Source: Gammaproteobacteria bacterium
GTDB taxonomy: Bacteria > Pseudomonadota > Gammaproteobacteria > Arenicellales > UBA868
Length of the DNA stretch: 64,000 nucleotides
NCBI GenBank assembly: GCA_022450155.1
Contig: JAKUQR010000003.1
Span: 107,524-171,523 of the forward strand
Direction of reading: 5' to 3'
The position numbers and the translations under genes were made by a program. The notes below the pieces were generated by a model that was not told where the DNA came from, did not search any database, and saw nothing but the letters and a program-made list of their open reading frames with translations. This document shows positions 1-8,947 of the stretch, piece by piece. The number at the start of each line of letters is the position of its first letter. The first letter of the stretch is position 1.

Positions 1-870
1 TTGCACGTGGGGTGCCGTACGGTTTTACTGGCTGATCGTCCGACTCCGGAAAGCGTGCTTTCTGTGATGAAGGATCAAGATGTCTCTATATTTTTTGGTG
101 TACCGACACTTTACGGTGCGATACTCAGTGACAATGCCAACGATCGCAGCAAGGTGTCAGAACAACTTCGGCTTTGCGTGTCAGCCGGTGAAGCTCTGCC
201 TGAGGAGATCGGCAAAGAATGGGAGAGGAGATTTGGCGTGCCAATTCTCGATGGTCTTGGCAGTACCGAACTACTGCATATCTTTCTAAGCAATAGACCC
301 GACGACGTTCGTTACGGCACTACCGGCCGGCCAGTTTCCGGGTATAAGTTGAGGATCGTTGATGAAGACGATATGGATGTTTCAGCAGGCGAGATGGGTG
401 AGCTGCTGGTGTCGGGCCCTTCCAGTGCTGTGTGTTACTGGGGGCAGCCGGAAAAATCTGCCCAGACCTTTCAGGGTGAGTGGACGCGTTCGGGGGATAA
501 ATATTACAAGGATCAACAGGACTACTATGTTTATTGCGGCAGAACCGACGACATGCTCAAGGTCGGCGGGATCTGGGTCTCTCCATTCGAAGTTGAGAGT
601 GCGCTGATTGCGGATGAACGGGTTCTGGAGGTTGCGGTTATCGGTTACAAGGATGACCACGGTCTGGTCAAACCCAAGGCCTATGTTGTGCTCAAAGCGG
701 GTGTTGAAAAAACAAGCGAGTTGGTGGAGGAACTCCAGGGCTTTGTGAAGGACCGTTTGGCACCGTTTAAATATCCCCGCAGAATCGATTTCATTGATGC
801 ATTACCCAAGACAGCTACCGGCAAGATACAGCGGTACAAGCTTCGACACCGGCATACAGATCAACCCTGA
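1..870 (+). CDS. Aryl-CoA ligase (benzoate-CoA ligase family), C-terminal part
   Basis: This is the 3' part of an acyl/aryl-CoA synthetase gene cut by the window edge; 289 residues are visible of a family usually near 520. The enzyme makes an aryl-adenylate from ATP and then a CoA thioester in the cytoplasm. Visible motifs are GLGSTE (85-90), RSGD (163-166), the hinge region GRTDDMLKVGG (180-190) and the catalytic lysine in TATGKIQ (K275). The stretch around GLGSTELLHIFLSNRP resembles benzoate and 4-hydroxybenzoate CoA ligases more than acetyl-CoA or long-chain synthetases. An alpha/beta hydrolase follows 52 bp later on the same strand. The exact aromatic substrate cannot be read from this fragment. 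The true start lies upstream of the window. Confidence 0.85.
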   Translation: MHVGCRTVLLADRPTPESVLSVMKDQDVSIFFGVPTLYGAILSDNANDRSKVSEQLRLCVSAGEALPEEIGKEWERRFGVPILDGLGSTELLHIFLSNRPDDVRYGTTGRPVSGYKLRIVDEDDMDVSAGEMGELLVSGPSSAVCYWGQPEKSAQTFQGEWTRSGDKYYKDQQDYYVYCGRTDDMLKVGGIWVSPFEVESALIADERVLEVAVIGYKDDHGLVKPKAYVVLKAGVEKTSELVEELQGFVKDRLAPFKYPRRIDFIDALPKTATGKIQRYKLRHRHTDQP

Positions 871-922
871 ACAGTTGCTGCTCTATCTTGGTGGTTCTGA
901 TGGCGGCCTGGAGGCAAATTAG

Positions 923-1711
923 TTGAATTCAACAGGTCAGCTGGAGCACGTTCAAATCGATGGTTGTCGGCTTGAATATCTCTGGAGCTGCGGAGCCGTT
1001 GAACCATATCAGACGACGTTGGTCCTCCTGCATGAGGGGCTGGGCTGCGTCCGGAGTTGGCGTGATTTTCCGCAGGTGCTGGCGGCGTCGACAGGCCTCG
1101 CTGTGCTGGCCTATTCACGGGCCGGTTACGGGGGTTCCGGACCCGCTTCGCTGCCGAGACAGCCTAACTATATGCATCACGAAGCGCTGGTTGTTCTGCC
1201 CGCCCTGCTTGAGAAACTCAATGTTGAGTCGCCCCTATTGATTGGCCACAGTGACGGCGCATCAATCGCGATCATCTATGCCGGCAGTAATGAAAAAGAG
1301 ATTCTACAAGGACTGGTACTCATGGCGCCGCACGTTTTCCATGAACAGGTTAGTCTGGCTGGAGTTAACCGGGCACGTTTGTTGTATCAGCATGCAGACC
1401 TACGGGACAAATTGATGCGCTATCACGGCAACCAGGTCGATGATGCTTTCTGGGGTTGGAACGATGTCTGGCGACTTCCCGACTTTCAGGATTGGAACAT
1501 TGAGAACTCCCTGGACAATATCGACGTGCCCGTACTGGTGATTCAGGGAACGGATGACGAATACGGCTCAGTGGCACAACTCGATGCGATCGAATCTCGG
1601 GTGCTCTCGGACATCGAACGTCACTTCCTGGAGAATGTCGGGCACTCGCCTCAACGCGAGCAGTCGGCGTTTGTACTGGATATGATCAACCGGTTGATCG
1701 GGCGTTTATGA
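923..1711 (+). CDS. Alpha/beta hydrolase
   Basis: A 262-residue alpha/beta hydrolase fold protein. The nucleophile elbow is GHSDG with Ser110, the acid is probably Asp211 or Asp212 in QGTDDEYG, and the histidine is His241 in VGHSPQRE; LLHEGLG (35-41) fits the oxyanion region. There is no signal peptide, so it should act in the cytoplasm. The only reasonable start here is TTG at 923. Its position just behind an aryl-CoA ligase suggests a role in aromatic acid breakdown, for example as a thioesterase or C-C bond hydrolase. That is inference from context; the family alone does not fix the substrate. Confidence 0.8.
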   Translation: MNSTGQLEHVQIDGCRLEYLWSCGAVEPYQTTLVLLHEGLGCVRSWRDFPQVLAASTGLAVLAYSRAGYGGSGPASLPRQPNYMHHEALVVLPALLEKLNVESPLLIGHSDGASIAIIYAGSNEKEILQGLVLMAPHVFHEQVSLAGVNRARLLYQHADLRDKLMRYHGNQVDDAFWGWNDVWRLPDFQDWNIENSLDNIDVPVLVIQGTDDEYGSVAQLDAIESRVLSDIERHFLENVGHSPQREQSAFVLDMINRLIGRL

Positions 1712-1776
1712 GTCACCGGGTAAGACAGTTATACGACCGTCGAGCGCTGCGCATCACCGACTGATTCAACAAGTCA

Positions 1777-2100
1777 ATGTGCGATAATAAGTTTCACCGG
1801 TGGCATGGGTCTGACCTTGAGTTGGCAATCAGGGTAGTAACCCGGGCAAAACGGTCAGAATTTGGTCAGATTCGCAATGGTCGGCTCATTGTCAGAGTGT
1901 GTGCGTCACCGGTGTCAGGGAAAGCCAATACTGAACTGCTGAAGTTTCTGGCCGCTTCGTTCGGATGTTCACAACGCGATGTGAATTTACGCAGCGGAGT
2001 GCGAAGTCGTGAAAAGCGGGTACAGATCAAAGCGCCATCCCAGATACCCGAAATTCTCGATGGTTCGCTGAAGCGTTCTCAGGCAAAGGGTAATCGGTAA
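1777..2100 (+). CDS. DUF167 (YggU-like) family protein
   Basis: A 107-residue protein of the DUF167/YggU family, a small conserved alpha/beta fold of unknown function. The family pattern is seen in the N-terminal beta strands (LAIRVVTRAKRSEF) and the central GRLIVRVCASPVSGKANTEL, followed by a stretch with SGVRSREKRVQI. The C-terminal tail is basic (SLKRSQAKGNR). It stands alone between the hydrolase and the efflux genes. Family members are usually 90-105 residues, so the gene looks complete. No function is proposed. Confidence 0.8.
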   Translation: MCDNKFHRWHGSDLELAIRVVTRAKRSEFGQIRNGRLIVRVCASPVSGKANTELLKFLAASFGCSQRDVNLRSGVRSREKRVQIKAPSQIPEILDGSLKRSQAKGNR

Positions 2101-2187
2101 CGTGATCAGTGGTGAGACAGGCCATAACAAGTTTCTTAACAGCAGTTTAAGGTTCCACTGGTACGCGCCAATCCGCACGTTGATGAA

Positions 2188-3285
2188 ATGAAAAAATCAA
2201 TAATTCTAGCGTTGCTGATTGTTGTGGTCGTCGTTGGCTGGTTGCTGTCCGGTGTTTGGTGGAGTTCCGATCAATATTCTGTAAATCAAGGTACAGGCTC
2301 GGGTGTTTCTACGTCGGCAGAACTGACTGAACCGGCATTACCTCGGGTACGTGTGCGCAGTGTTGAGGCAAAACGTGTACCACTGGAGATTATTCTGCTG
2401 GGAACGACTGAGGCGAAGCGTAAGGTCAGACTTCGGGCACAGACCGCAGGTGTCGTCAAAGAGGTTCTTGCTGACAAAGGCCAGGTCGTACGCCAGGGAG
2501 ATGTGCTCATAAAATTGGCAGCGGACGACCGGCTGGCACGGTTACGTCAGGCAAAGGCTCTGTTGGAACTGCGTCAGACCGAGTTCGACGCCGCCGCTTC
2601 ATTGTCAAAGAAAAACCTTCGATCACAGATCGCGTTGTCTGAGGCCAGGGCATTGTTGACCGCCGCCATGGCCAGTCTAGAAGGAATTAAAGTGGATATC
2701 GATAGAACCCGGATCCGGGCACCGTTTGATGGTGTCGTCGATCAAAGGTTTGTTGAACTCGGTGACTACATGAAAGTGGGAGAGCCTGTTGCGACGATCC
2801 TCGATCTTTCAACCATAGTCGTCGCCGGAGATGTTTCTGAGCACAATGTGTCGAAGATTAAACCGGGTCTTTCAGGACATGCGGTGCTTGTGGATAAGCG
2901 CGAACTTGATGGAAAGATCACCTATGTCGCGCGCTCCAGCAGTGCATCTACCCGGACATTCCGAGTGGAACTGGAGGTGCCTAATCCTGACTACAGCGTG
3001 GCTGAAGGTATTACTGCAAAGATCACGCTGCTGGTCGGTGAGACTGTCGCGCACCGGCTATCTCTTGCCGTGCTGACGCTGAGTGACGAGGGGGTGATGG
3101 GGATCAAGGTGGTTAACGCGGACAATGTCGTCGAGTTTCTTCCCGTGACTCTGGTTGCTGATACGCCCGAGGGCACCTGGCTTGGCGGTCTGCCAAAAAA
3201 GCTAGAACTGATCAGCGTTGGGCATGAGTTCGTAAAAAAGGGCCAGAAGGTCATTGCTGTTCCCGAGCAGAAGGCGCAAGACTGA
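2188..3285 (+). CDS. RND efflux periplasmic adaptor (HlyD/AcrA family)
   Basis: A 365-residue membrane fusion protein that would link an inner-membrane RND pump to an outer-membrane channel. An N-terminal hydrophobic segment (about 3-24) anchors or exports it. A lipoyl-like half (RLRAQTAGVVKEVLADKGQVVRQGDVL), a short coiled-coil hairpin rich in Ala, Leu and Arg, and the matching half IRAPFDGVVDQRFVELGD are all present. The downstream RND gene begins 4 bp after the stop, so the two are translated as a unit. No outer-membrane factor lies nearby, so a TolC-type partner must come from elsewhere. Substrate unknown. Confidence 0.9.
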   Translation: MKKSIILALLIVVVVVGWLLSGVWWSSDQYSVNQGTGSGVSTSAELTEPALPRVRVRSVEAKRVPLEIILLGTTEAKRKVRLRAQTAGVVKEVLADKGQVVRQGDVLIKLAADDRLARLRQAKALLELRQTEFDAAASLSKKNLRSQIALSEARALLTAAMASLEGIKVDIDRTRIRAPFDGVVDQRFVELGDYMKVGEPVATILDLSTIVVAGDVSEHNVSKIKPGLSGHAVLVDKRELDGKITYVARSSSASTRTFRVELEVPNPDYSVAEGITAKITLLVGETVAHRLSLAVLTLSDEGVMGIKVVNADNVVEFLPVTLVADTPEGTWLGGLPKKLELISVGHEFVKKGQKVIAVPEQKAQD

Positions 3286-3289
3286 ATAG

Positions 3290-6200
3290 ATGACTGCCTT
3301 GATTGATCATGCTGTTGGTCGTTCCCGTACAGTGCTGGCGACTCTGGTCTTTATCCTGATTGCGGGATCGTTCGCCTACCGCGATATTCCTAAAGAGTCT
3401 CAGCCTGATATCAGCATACCCATAATTTATGTGACTGTCAGCCACGATGGCATTTCCCCAGAAGATGCTGAACGCCTCATTATCCGCCCACTTGAACAGG
3501 AGTTGCGCGGAATAGAAGGTATTAAGGAGATGCGCTCGACCGGTTATGAAGGCGGTGCTAACGTTTTACTTGAATTTGAAGCAGGATTTGAAGCCGATAC
3601 TGCTCTGCAGGATGTGCGCGAAAAGGTTGACGTTGCCAAGAGCAGTCTTCCAGCTGCGTCCGAAGATCCTGAGGTCCACGAGGTTAATTTCAGCTTGTTC
3701 CCAGTCCTTGTTGTCATACTGTCGGGAGACGTACCAGATCGGACACTTTATCGCCTGGTACGCAAACTAAAGGATGATCTGGAGGGCCTCTCTGCAGTTC
3801 TGGAGGCAAAAATTGCGGGCGAAAGAAAGGAGATGGTCGAGGTGCTTATCGACCCAGTTGCGCTGGAAAGTTACGGACTGGATCCAGCAACAGCCGCCAA
3901 CACCGTCCGTGGTTCAAACCTGCTGGTGGCAGCAGGTCTTCAGGACACGGGGCAGGGTCGTTTTTCGATCAAAGTGCCTGGCTTATTTGAGAGCGTTAAA
4001 GACATCATCGAACTGCCGGTAAAGGTTGATGGTGATTCGGTCGTTCGAGTCGGCAATATTGCAGAGGTTCGACGAACTTTCAAAGATCCAGTGAGTTATG
4101 CACGGGTAAACGGCCGCCCATCAGTAGCTCTCGAAGTGTCTAAACGCTCTGGCGAAAATGTTATTGACACCATCGAACGGATACGCGAAGTGGTTGAGGC
4201 GGAGCGGGCACGCTGGCCACAGGGTCTCCGCACAGCAGTGCATGTGACCTACTCACAGGATCGGTCCGATCATATACGCACATTGCTGAATGACCTGCAG
4301 AATAGTATTGTCAGTGCGGTCATTCTGGTGATGGTTGTGGTGATAGCTGCGCTGGGTATTCGTACAGCGGGATTGGTGGGGATTGCCATACCCGGCTCAT
4401 TCCTCACTGCTTTGCTGATTTTGTTTATCCTGGGCATTTCCTTGAACATGGTGGTGTTGTTCAGCCTGATCCTTGCGGTGGGTATGCTGGTTGATGGTGC
4501 TATTGTTGTAACCGAGTATGCAGACCGACAGATGATTGACGGTGCAACGCCCAGGGTGGCCTACACCGCTGCCTCTAAGAGAATGGCCTGGCCGATCATT
4601 GCGTCGACGGCAACGACACTGGCAGCATTCTTGCCCTTAACCTTCTGGCCGGGTGTGGTGGGTGAATTTATGAAATACCTGCCAATGACCGTGCTGATTA
4701 CGCTGTCGGCATCGTTGCTGATGGCGCTGGTGTTTGTGCCTACTTTGGGTAGTCTTTTTGGTCGGGCCGGAAATACCAGTATTACCAGTCAGCGCATTGT
4801 GCAGGCTGGTGAGCGCGGTGACCTGCAGACCATACCTGGATTTACGGGTGTTTACGCTCGGGTGCTTCGAAGCGCATTATCCCACCCAACCAAGGTGCTG
4901 GTCGGATCGATCGTTGTGTTGATTTGCGCACAACTGGGTTACGCAACCTTCGGTTCTGGTGTCGAGTTTTTTCCGGACGTCGAGCCGGATAATGCCAAGA
5001 TTCAGGTCCGGGCCCGGGGCAATCTCTCACTGATTGAACAAAATGAGCTTATGCGCGAAGTTGAGGCGCGGGTCTTTGACATCGGCGGCGTAAAAACGTT
5101 TTATACACGCGTTGGTCGTGACGCCGACTCTGAACAAGCTGAGGACATAATCGGCAGCATATCGATGGAGTTTGCCGACTGGAGAACCCGGGAGAAAGTC
5201 GCTCAGATCTTCGACAAGATCCGAAATCAAGTAGACGATCTCGCCGGTATTGTGATTGACCTTAGAAAAGAAGAAGGTGGCCCTCCGGTTGGCAAGCCTA
5301 TCCAGATTCAGCTCGCCTCGCGTAACCCCGAACTGTTGATACCTGCGGCCGCGCGCGTTCGCAACAAATTAAACAGCATGATAGGACTCAACAGTATAGA
5401 AGATTCACGACCATTGCCTGGTATCGATTGGGAGATCGTGGTCGATCGGGCACAAGCAGCGAAATACGGAGCAGACGTTGGTTCCGTGGGCAATATGATT
5501 CAGATGACGACGGTTGGTTACAAAATCGGTACTTATCGGCCGGACGACAGCAATGATGAGATCGATATTCGGACCCGTTTTCCCCAGGCGCACAGGACGA
5601 TCAAAGAACTCAATCATGTACGACTGAATACACCAATGGGTGCTGTGCCCATATCCAACTTTGTAGTTCGACAAGCGAGAGAGAAAATCGGCACCATAAA
5701 ACGGGTCGACGGACAGCGCGTAATTACGGTCCAGGCCGATGTCGACGATGGTGTTTTGGTTGATGACAAGCTGCGTGAACTCGAAGAGTGGCTTAAGGCG
5801 GCAGACTTTGATCAACGTATAGACGTCGCCTTCAAAGGTGAAGATGAAGAACAGGCCAAAGCGCGATCGTTCCTGGGGAAAGCCTTTGTGGTTGCATTGT
5901 TTGTGATGGCGGCCATTCTGATTACACAGTTCAACAGTTTCTACAGTGCTTTTCTGATTCTTTTTGCGGTCGCTATGTCAACCATAGGTGTATTTTTAGG
6001 ATTACTGATCACCGGGTCACCCTTTGGAATTGTTATGAATGGAATTGGTGTGATCGCTCTCGCGGGCATAGTCGTGAACAACAATATCGTTCTGATCGAT
6101 ACTTATGACAGATTAAAGGCCATTATTGCCGACCCCTTTGAAGCAGTTATGCGTACTGGGGTACAGCGACTCCGCCCGGTTCTATTGACCAGTGTCACGA

Positions 6201-6445
6201 CGATACTCGGACTTTTGCCCATGGTGTTGGGCATCAATATAGATTTTCTTGCACGGGAAGTGACCTACGGTGCACCATCGACTCAGTGGTGGCGACAGCT
6301 TTCCACCTCAATTGTGTTTGGCCTGGGTTTTGCGACTGTTCTTACTCTCATTGTGACCCCATGTGCTCTGATGCTTAAAGCGAATATTCACAAGTGGCGT
6401 CAGCATCGGAGCCGTCTTGGCGCGGATAAAACCGTCACTGCCTAG
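3290..6445 (+). CDS. RND efflux transporter permease (AcrB/MdtB-like)
   Basis: A 1051-residue proton-driven inner-membrane pump of the HAE/AcrB type, full length for the family. It shows an N-terminal membrane helix, a large periplasmic loop starting at the GISPEDAERLIIRPLEQEL region, a helix block near the middle, a second periplasmic loop and a C-terminal helix block with ALAGIVVNNNIVLIDTYDR. The TM4 proton-relay motif reads GMLVDGAIVVTEY, where AcrB has VDDAIV, so one of the two aspartates is glycine. Other RND subfamilies also have VDGAIV, so this marks a subfamily and not damage. It is coupled to the adaptor gene just upstream. Confidence 0.92.
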   Translation: MTALIDHAVGRSRTVLATLVFILIAGSFAYRDIPKESQPDISIPIIYVTVSHDGISPEDAERLIIRPLEQELRGIEGIKEMRSTGYEGGANVLLEFEAGFEADTALQDVREKVDVAKSSLPAASEDPEVHEVNFSLFPVLVVILSGDVPDRTLYRLVRKLKDDLEGLSAVLEAKIAGERKEMVEVLIDPVALESYGLDPATAANTVRGSNLLVAAGLQDTGQGRFSIKVPGLFESVKDIIELPVKVDGDSVVRVGNIAEVRRTFKDPVSYARVNGRPSVALEVSKRSGENVIDTIERIREVVEAERARWPQGLRTAVHVTYSQDRSDHIRTLLNDLQNSIVSAVILVMVVVIAALGIRTAGLVGIAIPGSFLTALLILFILGISLNMVVLFSLILAVGMLVDGAIVVTEYADRQMIDGATPRVAYTAASKRMAWPIIASTATTLAAFLPLTFWPGVVGEFMKYLPMTVLITLSASLLMALVFVPTLGSLFGRAGNTSITSQRIVQAGERGDLQTIPGFTGVYARVLRSALSHPTKVLVGSIVVLICAQLGYATFGSGVEFFPDVEPDNAKIQVRARGNLSLIEQNELMREVEARVFDIGGVKTFYTRVGRDADSEQAEDIIGSISMEFADWRTREKVAQIFDKIRNQVDDLAGIVIDLRKEEGGPPVGKPIQIQLASRNPELLIPAAARVRNKLNSMIGLNSIEDSRPLPGIDWEIVVDRAQAAKYGADVGSVGNMIQMTTVGYKIGTYRPDDSNDEIDIRTRFPQAHRTIKELNHVRLNTPMGAVPISNFVVRQAREKIGTIKRVDGQRVITVQADVDDGVLVDDKLRELEEWLKAADFDQRIDVAFKGEDEEQAKARSFLGKAFVVALFVMAAILITQFNSFYSAFLILFAVAMSTIGVFLGLLITGSPFGIVMNGIGVIALAGIVVNNNIVLIDTYDRLKAIIADPFEAVMRTGVQRLRPVLLTSVTTILGLLPMVLGINIDFLAREVTYGAPSTQWWRQLSTSIVFGLGFATVLTLIVTPCALMLKANIHKWRQHRSRLGADKTVTA

Positions 6446-6475
6446 TTGTCAGGTGTCGTTTTCCACAGGGTTAGA

Positions 6476-6919
6476 TTAAGTCTGGAGCTTAACCGGCACA
6501 TCCGGAACCCACAGGTATCCATCGGAATCCAGCAGGTAGGCTTCCCTCAAACCATGCGGTTTGTCGGAGGCGCTTTGCAGCACGGTAAAATCTTGGGCAA
6601 TCGCATGGGCCTGAGCCTTATCGGGGTCACAACCATGTAGCCTCAATTCAACAGCCCCCCCCCGGTGAGCCAGCTTCGCAAGTGTGGCATTCAACGGGTG
6701 GCTGTCGTAGGTATGATCTGCATGGATCATCCACTCGGCACCATATCCACGTACGACTGCGAAATCAGTATCGTGATAGACGATGTCTGCACCCAGAACG
6801 TCGTGCTGAAAAATCAGGGCGCGTTCGAGGTTTGCTGAAATCAGATTGATGGTCAGTCCTTGTAGTGACTGACCATACACATCTGCCGCCAGCCAAGGTT
6901 CCCCCTTACGTTTTTTCAT
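6476..6919 (-). CDS. VOC (glyoxalase/bleomycin-resistance fold) protein
   Basis: A 147-residue protein with the vicinal-oxygen-chelate pattern: [21 protein letters not shown] at the N-terminal strand and helix, [20 protein letters not shown] in the middle, and [20 protein letters not shown] at the end, where the last motif resembles the usual FxDPDGxxxE/V signature. The metal ligands cannot be assigned with certainty. Its ATG lies inside the last codons of glnS, a 14-bp overlap, so it is probably translated by coupling with glnS. Substrate unknown. Confidence 0.75.
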   Translation of the reverse strand: MKKRKGEPWLAADVYGQSLQGLTINLISANLERALIFQHDVLGADIVYHDTDFAVVRGYGAEWMIHADHTYDSHPLNATLAKLAHRGGAVELRLHGCDPDKAQAHAIAQDFTVLQSASDKPHGLREAYLLDSDGYLWVPDVPVKLQT

Positions 6920-8600
6920 TGACGATAGTTTTGCCCCAGGAATCTCGGAGTTCGACGGTGCGGTTGAACACTAGATGAGAGGGTGTTGAATCTGAATCTA
7001 CGCAAAAGTATCCGACCCTTTCGAACTGGAATGACTGTCCAGCTGTGGCGTCAATGAGCCCGGGCTCGACTTTGCTGTTGGTGATCACTGCCTTTGAGTC
7101 TGGGTTGAGTAGTTTGAGAAAGTCTTTGCTGTGATCCGCCAGCGGATTAGCATCCTGGAAAAGTCGATCATACTGGCGCACTTCGGCCTCTAAAGCATGT
7201 TGGGCCGATACCCAGTGCAGCGTGCCCTTGACCTTTCTGCCATCGGGAGCGCGACCACCTCGGCTTTCGGGGTCGTAACTACAGCGCAGTTCTGAGATTT
7301 GACCCTCTGAGTTATGTATCACCGCCGTACAGGTTATGAAGTAGGCGTAACGCAGGCGTACTTCTCTGCCCGGTGCGAGACGAAAGAATTTTTTCGGCGC
7401 CTCTTCCATGAAGTCCTGTCGATCAATGTAGAGTTCGCGGCTGAAAGGGATCTGTCGACTGCCCATATCTGGATTATTTGGGTGATTTTGAGCTTCGAAC
7501 TGCTCGACTTGGCCTTGCGGATAGTTTTCGATCACTATTTTGAGCGGGTCCATAACAGCGAAGACACGCGGCGCATTTTTGTCAAGGTCTTCGCGGACGC
7601 AATTTTCCAGAACGCTGGCTTCGATTTGCTGTTCGTTTTTGGTCACACCGATGCGGGTACAGAAGTTTCGAATAGCGCGGGGTGTATAGCCCCGACGCCG
7701 CAGGCCTGAAAGAGTGGGCATTCTCGGGTCGTCCCAGCCGCTGACGCGATTCTCATCGACCAGTATCGTCAGCAGGCGCTTGCTCATAATCGTGTAGTCC
7801 AGCGACATCCTGGAGAACTCGATCTGACGAGGTCGTTTAGAAATCGTTACGTTATCGAGCACCCAGTCATAAAACGGCCTCTGATCTTCGAATTCAAGAG
7901 TACACAATGAGTGGGTAACGCCTTCGATCGTATCTGAAAGCGGGTGAGTGAAGCCATACATCGGATAGATACACCAGCGGTCTCCCGTATTGTGGTGGCC
8001 GCTGTGCCGGATACGGTATATCGTAGGATCTCGCATATGGATGTTGGGCGCAGCCATATCGATTTTTGCTCGGAGAACATGCGAGCCGTCCGGGAAATCA
8101 CCTGCGCGCATTCTTTCGAAAAGTTCCAGGTTCTCAGCCACGGACCGGTTACGATAAGGGCTGTCTGATCCTGGCTCAGTCAGAGTGCCCCGGGATGTGC
8201 GGATCTCTTCTGCGCTCAGACTACAGATGAAGGCTTTGCCATTCTCAGTGAGTTCGACTGCCCAGTCATAGAGTTGTGGGAAGTAATCCGACGCATGGGT
8301 CAGACGATCTTCCCAGTTGAATCCTAACCAGCGCACATCAGTTTTGATCGATTCGACATACTCCGGGCTTTCCTTATCGGGGTTGGTATCGTCAAAACGC
8401 AAAAAGCAGCGACCCGCAAAGTCTTCGGCCAGACCGAAATTGAGACACATGGACTTTGCATGGCCGATGTGCAGATAACCATTGGGTTCAGGTGGGAACC
8501 GGGTGACGATCCCGTCTGTATGATGCCCGTCGGTAATATCTGACTCAATGATCTGGCGGATGAAATTGGTTGGCGTTACCGGTTTAGAAGTATCGTTCAT
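6906..8600 (-). CDS. glnS: Glutaminyl-tRNA synthetase
   Basis: A 564-residue class I aminoacyl-tRNA synthetase that charges tRNA-Gln with glutamine in the cytoplasm. The HIGH motif is in [10 protein letters not shown] (residues 44-47) and the KMSKS equivalent is MSKRL (272-276), the form typical of GlnRS. The bacterial GlnRS block [14 protein letters not shown] and the C-terminal beta-barrel anticodon-binding region are present. Length matches the E. coli enzyme (about 554). Its presence implies direct glutaminylation instead of the transamidation route. The 3' end overlaps the VOC gene. Confidence 0.97.
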   Translation of the reverse strand: MNDTSKPVTPTNFIRQIIESDITDGHHTDGIVTRFPPEPNGYLHIGHAKSMCLNFGLAEDFAGRCFLRFDDTNPDKESPEYVESIKTDVRWLGFNWEDRLTHASDYFPQLYDWAVELTENGKAFICSLSAEEIRTSRGTLTEPGSDSPYRNRSVAENLELFERMRAGDFPDGSHVLRAKIDMAAPNIHMRDPTIYRIRHSGHHNTGDRWCIYPMYGFTHPLSDTIEGVTHSLCTLEFEDQRPFYDWVLDNVTISKRPRQIEFSRMSLDYTIMSKRLLTILVDENRVSGWDDPRMPTLSGLRRRGYTPRAIRNFCTRIGVTKNEQQIEASVLENCVREDLDKNAPRVFAVMDPLKIVIENYPQGQVEQFEAQNHPNNPDMGSRQIPFSRELYIDRQDFMEEAPKKFFRLAPGREVRLRYAYFITCTAVIHNSEGQISELRCSYDPESRGGRAPDGRKVKGTLHWVSAQHALEAEVRQYDRLFQDANPLADHSKDFLKLLNPDSKAVITNSKVEPGLIDATAGQSFQFERVGYFCVDSDSTPSHLVFNRTVELRDSWGKTIVNEKT

Positions 8601-8947
8601 GTTGATTTGTTTCGATCAATTCAGCGATGTGTGGCCGCTGCCTATCCCGTGAGCACAATATTTTACTCGTCATAGCGGACAACTTGTGATCTACCGTCGA
8701 CGGGGCGTCGCAGGTTGGCAGCCCCGAATTCCAGCCCAAGCCGGATCAAGTAGCTGGGCAAAGGTCTCCGCTGGCGGACCGTAAAATACAAAGTGCTGTT
8801 GATTCATCTCGTATTTCGTGCTACTGAATGTTCCCAGGTACTGGAAAAGCCACCGCATGGCCGGGCTGGAACCGGCCAAATGGGTCGTCGGAACGGGCTT
8901 TTGCCAGTGCAACAAGAAACCAAAAGAGGCAGGAAGGAGAACGTTAA
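8601..8947. other. Intergenic region between divergent glnS and EF-G-like gene
   Basis: These 347 bp separate two divergent genes and should hold both promoters, but I see no convincing -35/-10 pair. A short inverted repeat, GGCCGG (8859-8864) and CCGGCC (8872-8877) with a 7-nt loop, would fall in the leader of the rightward gene; it has no T-run and is not a clear terminator. The strong Shine-Dalgarno AGGAAGGAG (8931-8939) serves the gene starting at 8948. Open frames here carry no recognisable protein pattern. Confidence 0.5.

Noticed and set aside
5405..5815. 136-residue minus-strand frame in the RND pump gene
   Set aside because: Shadow of the pump's second periplasmic loop.
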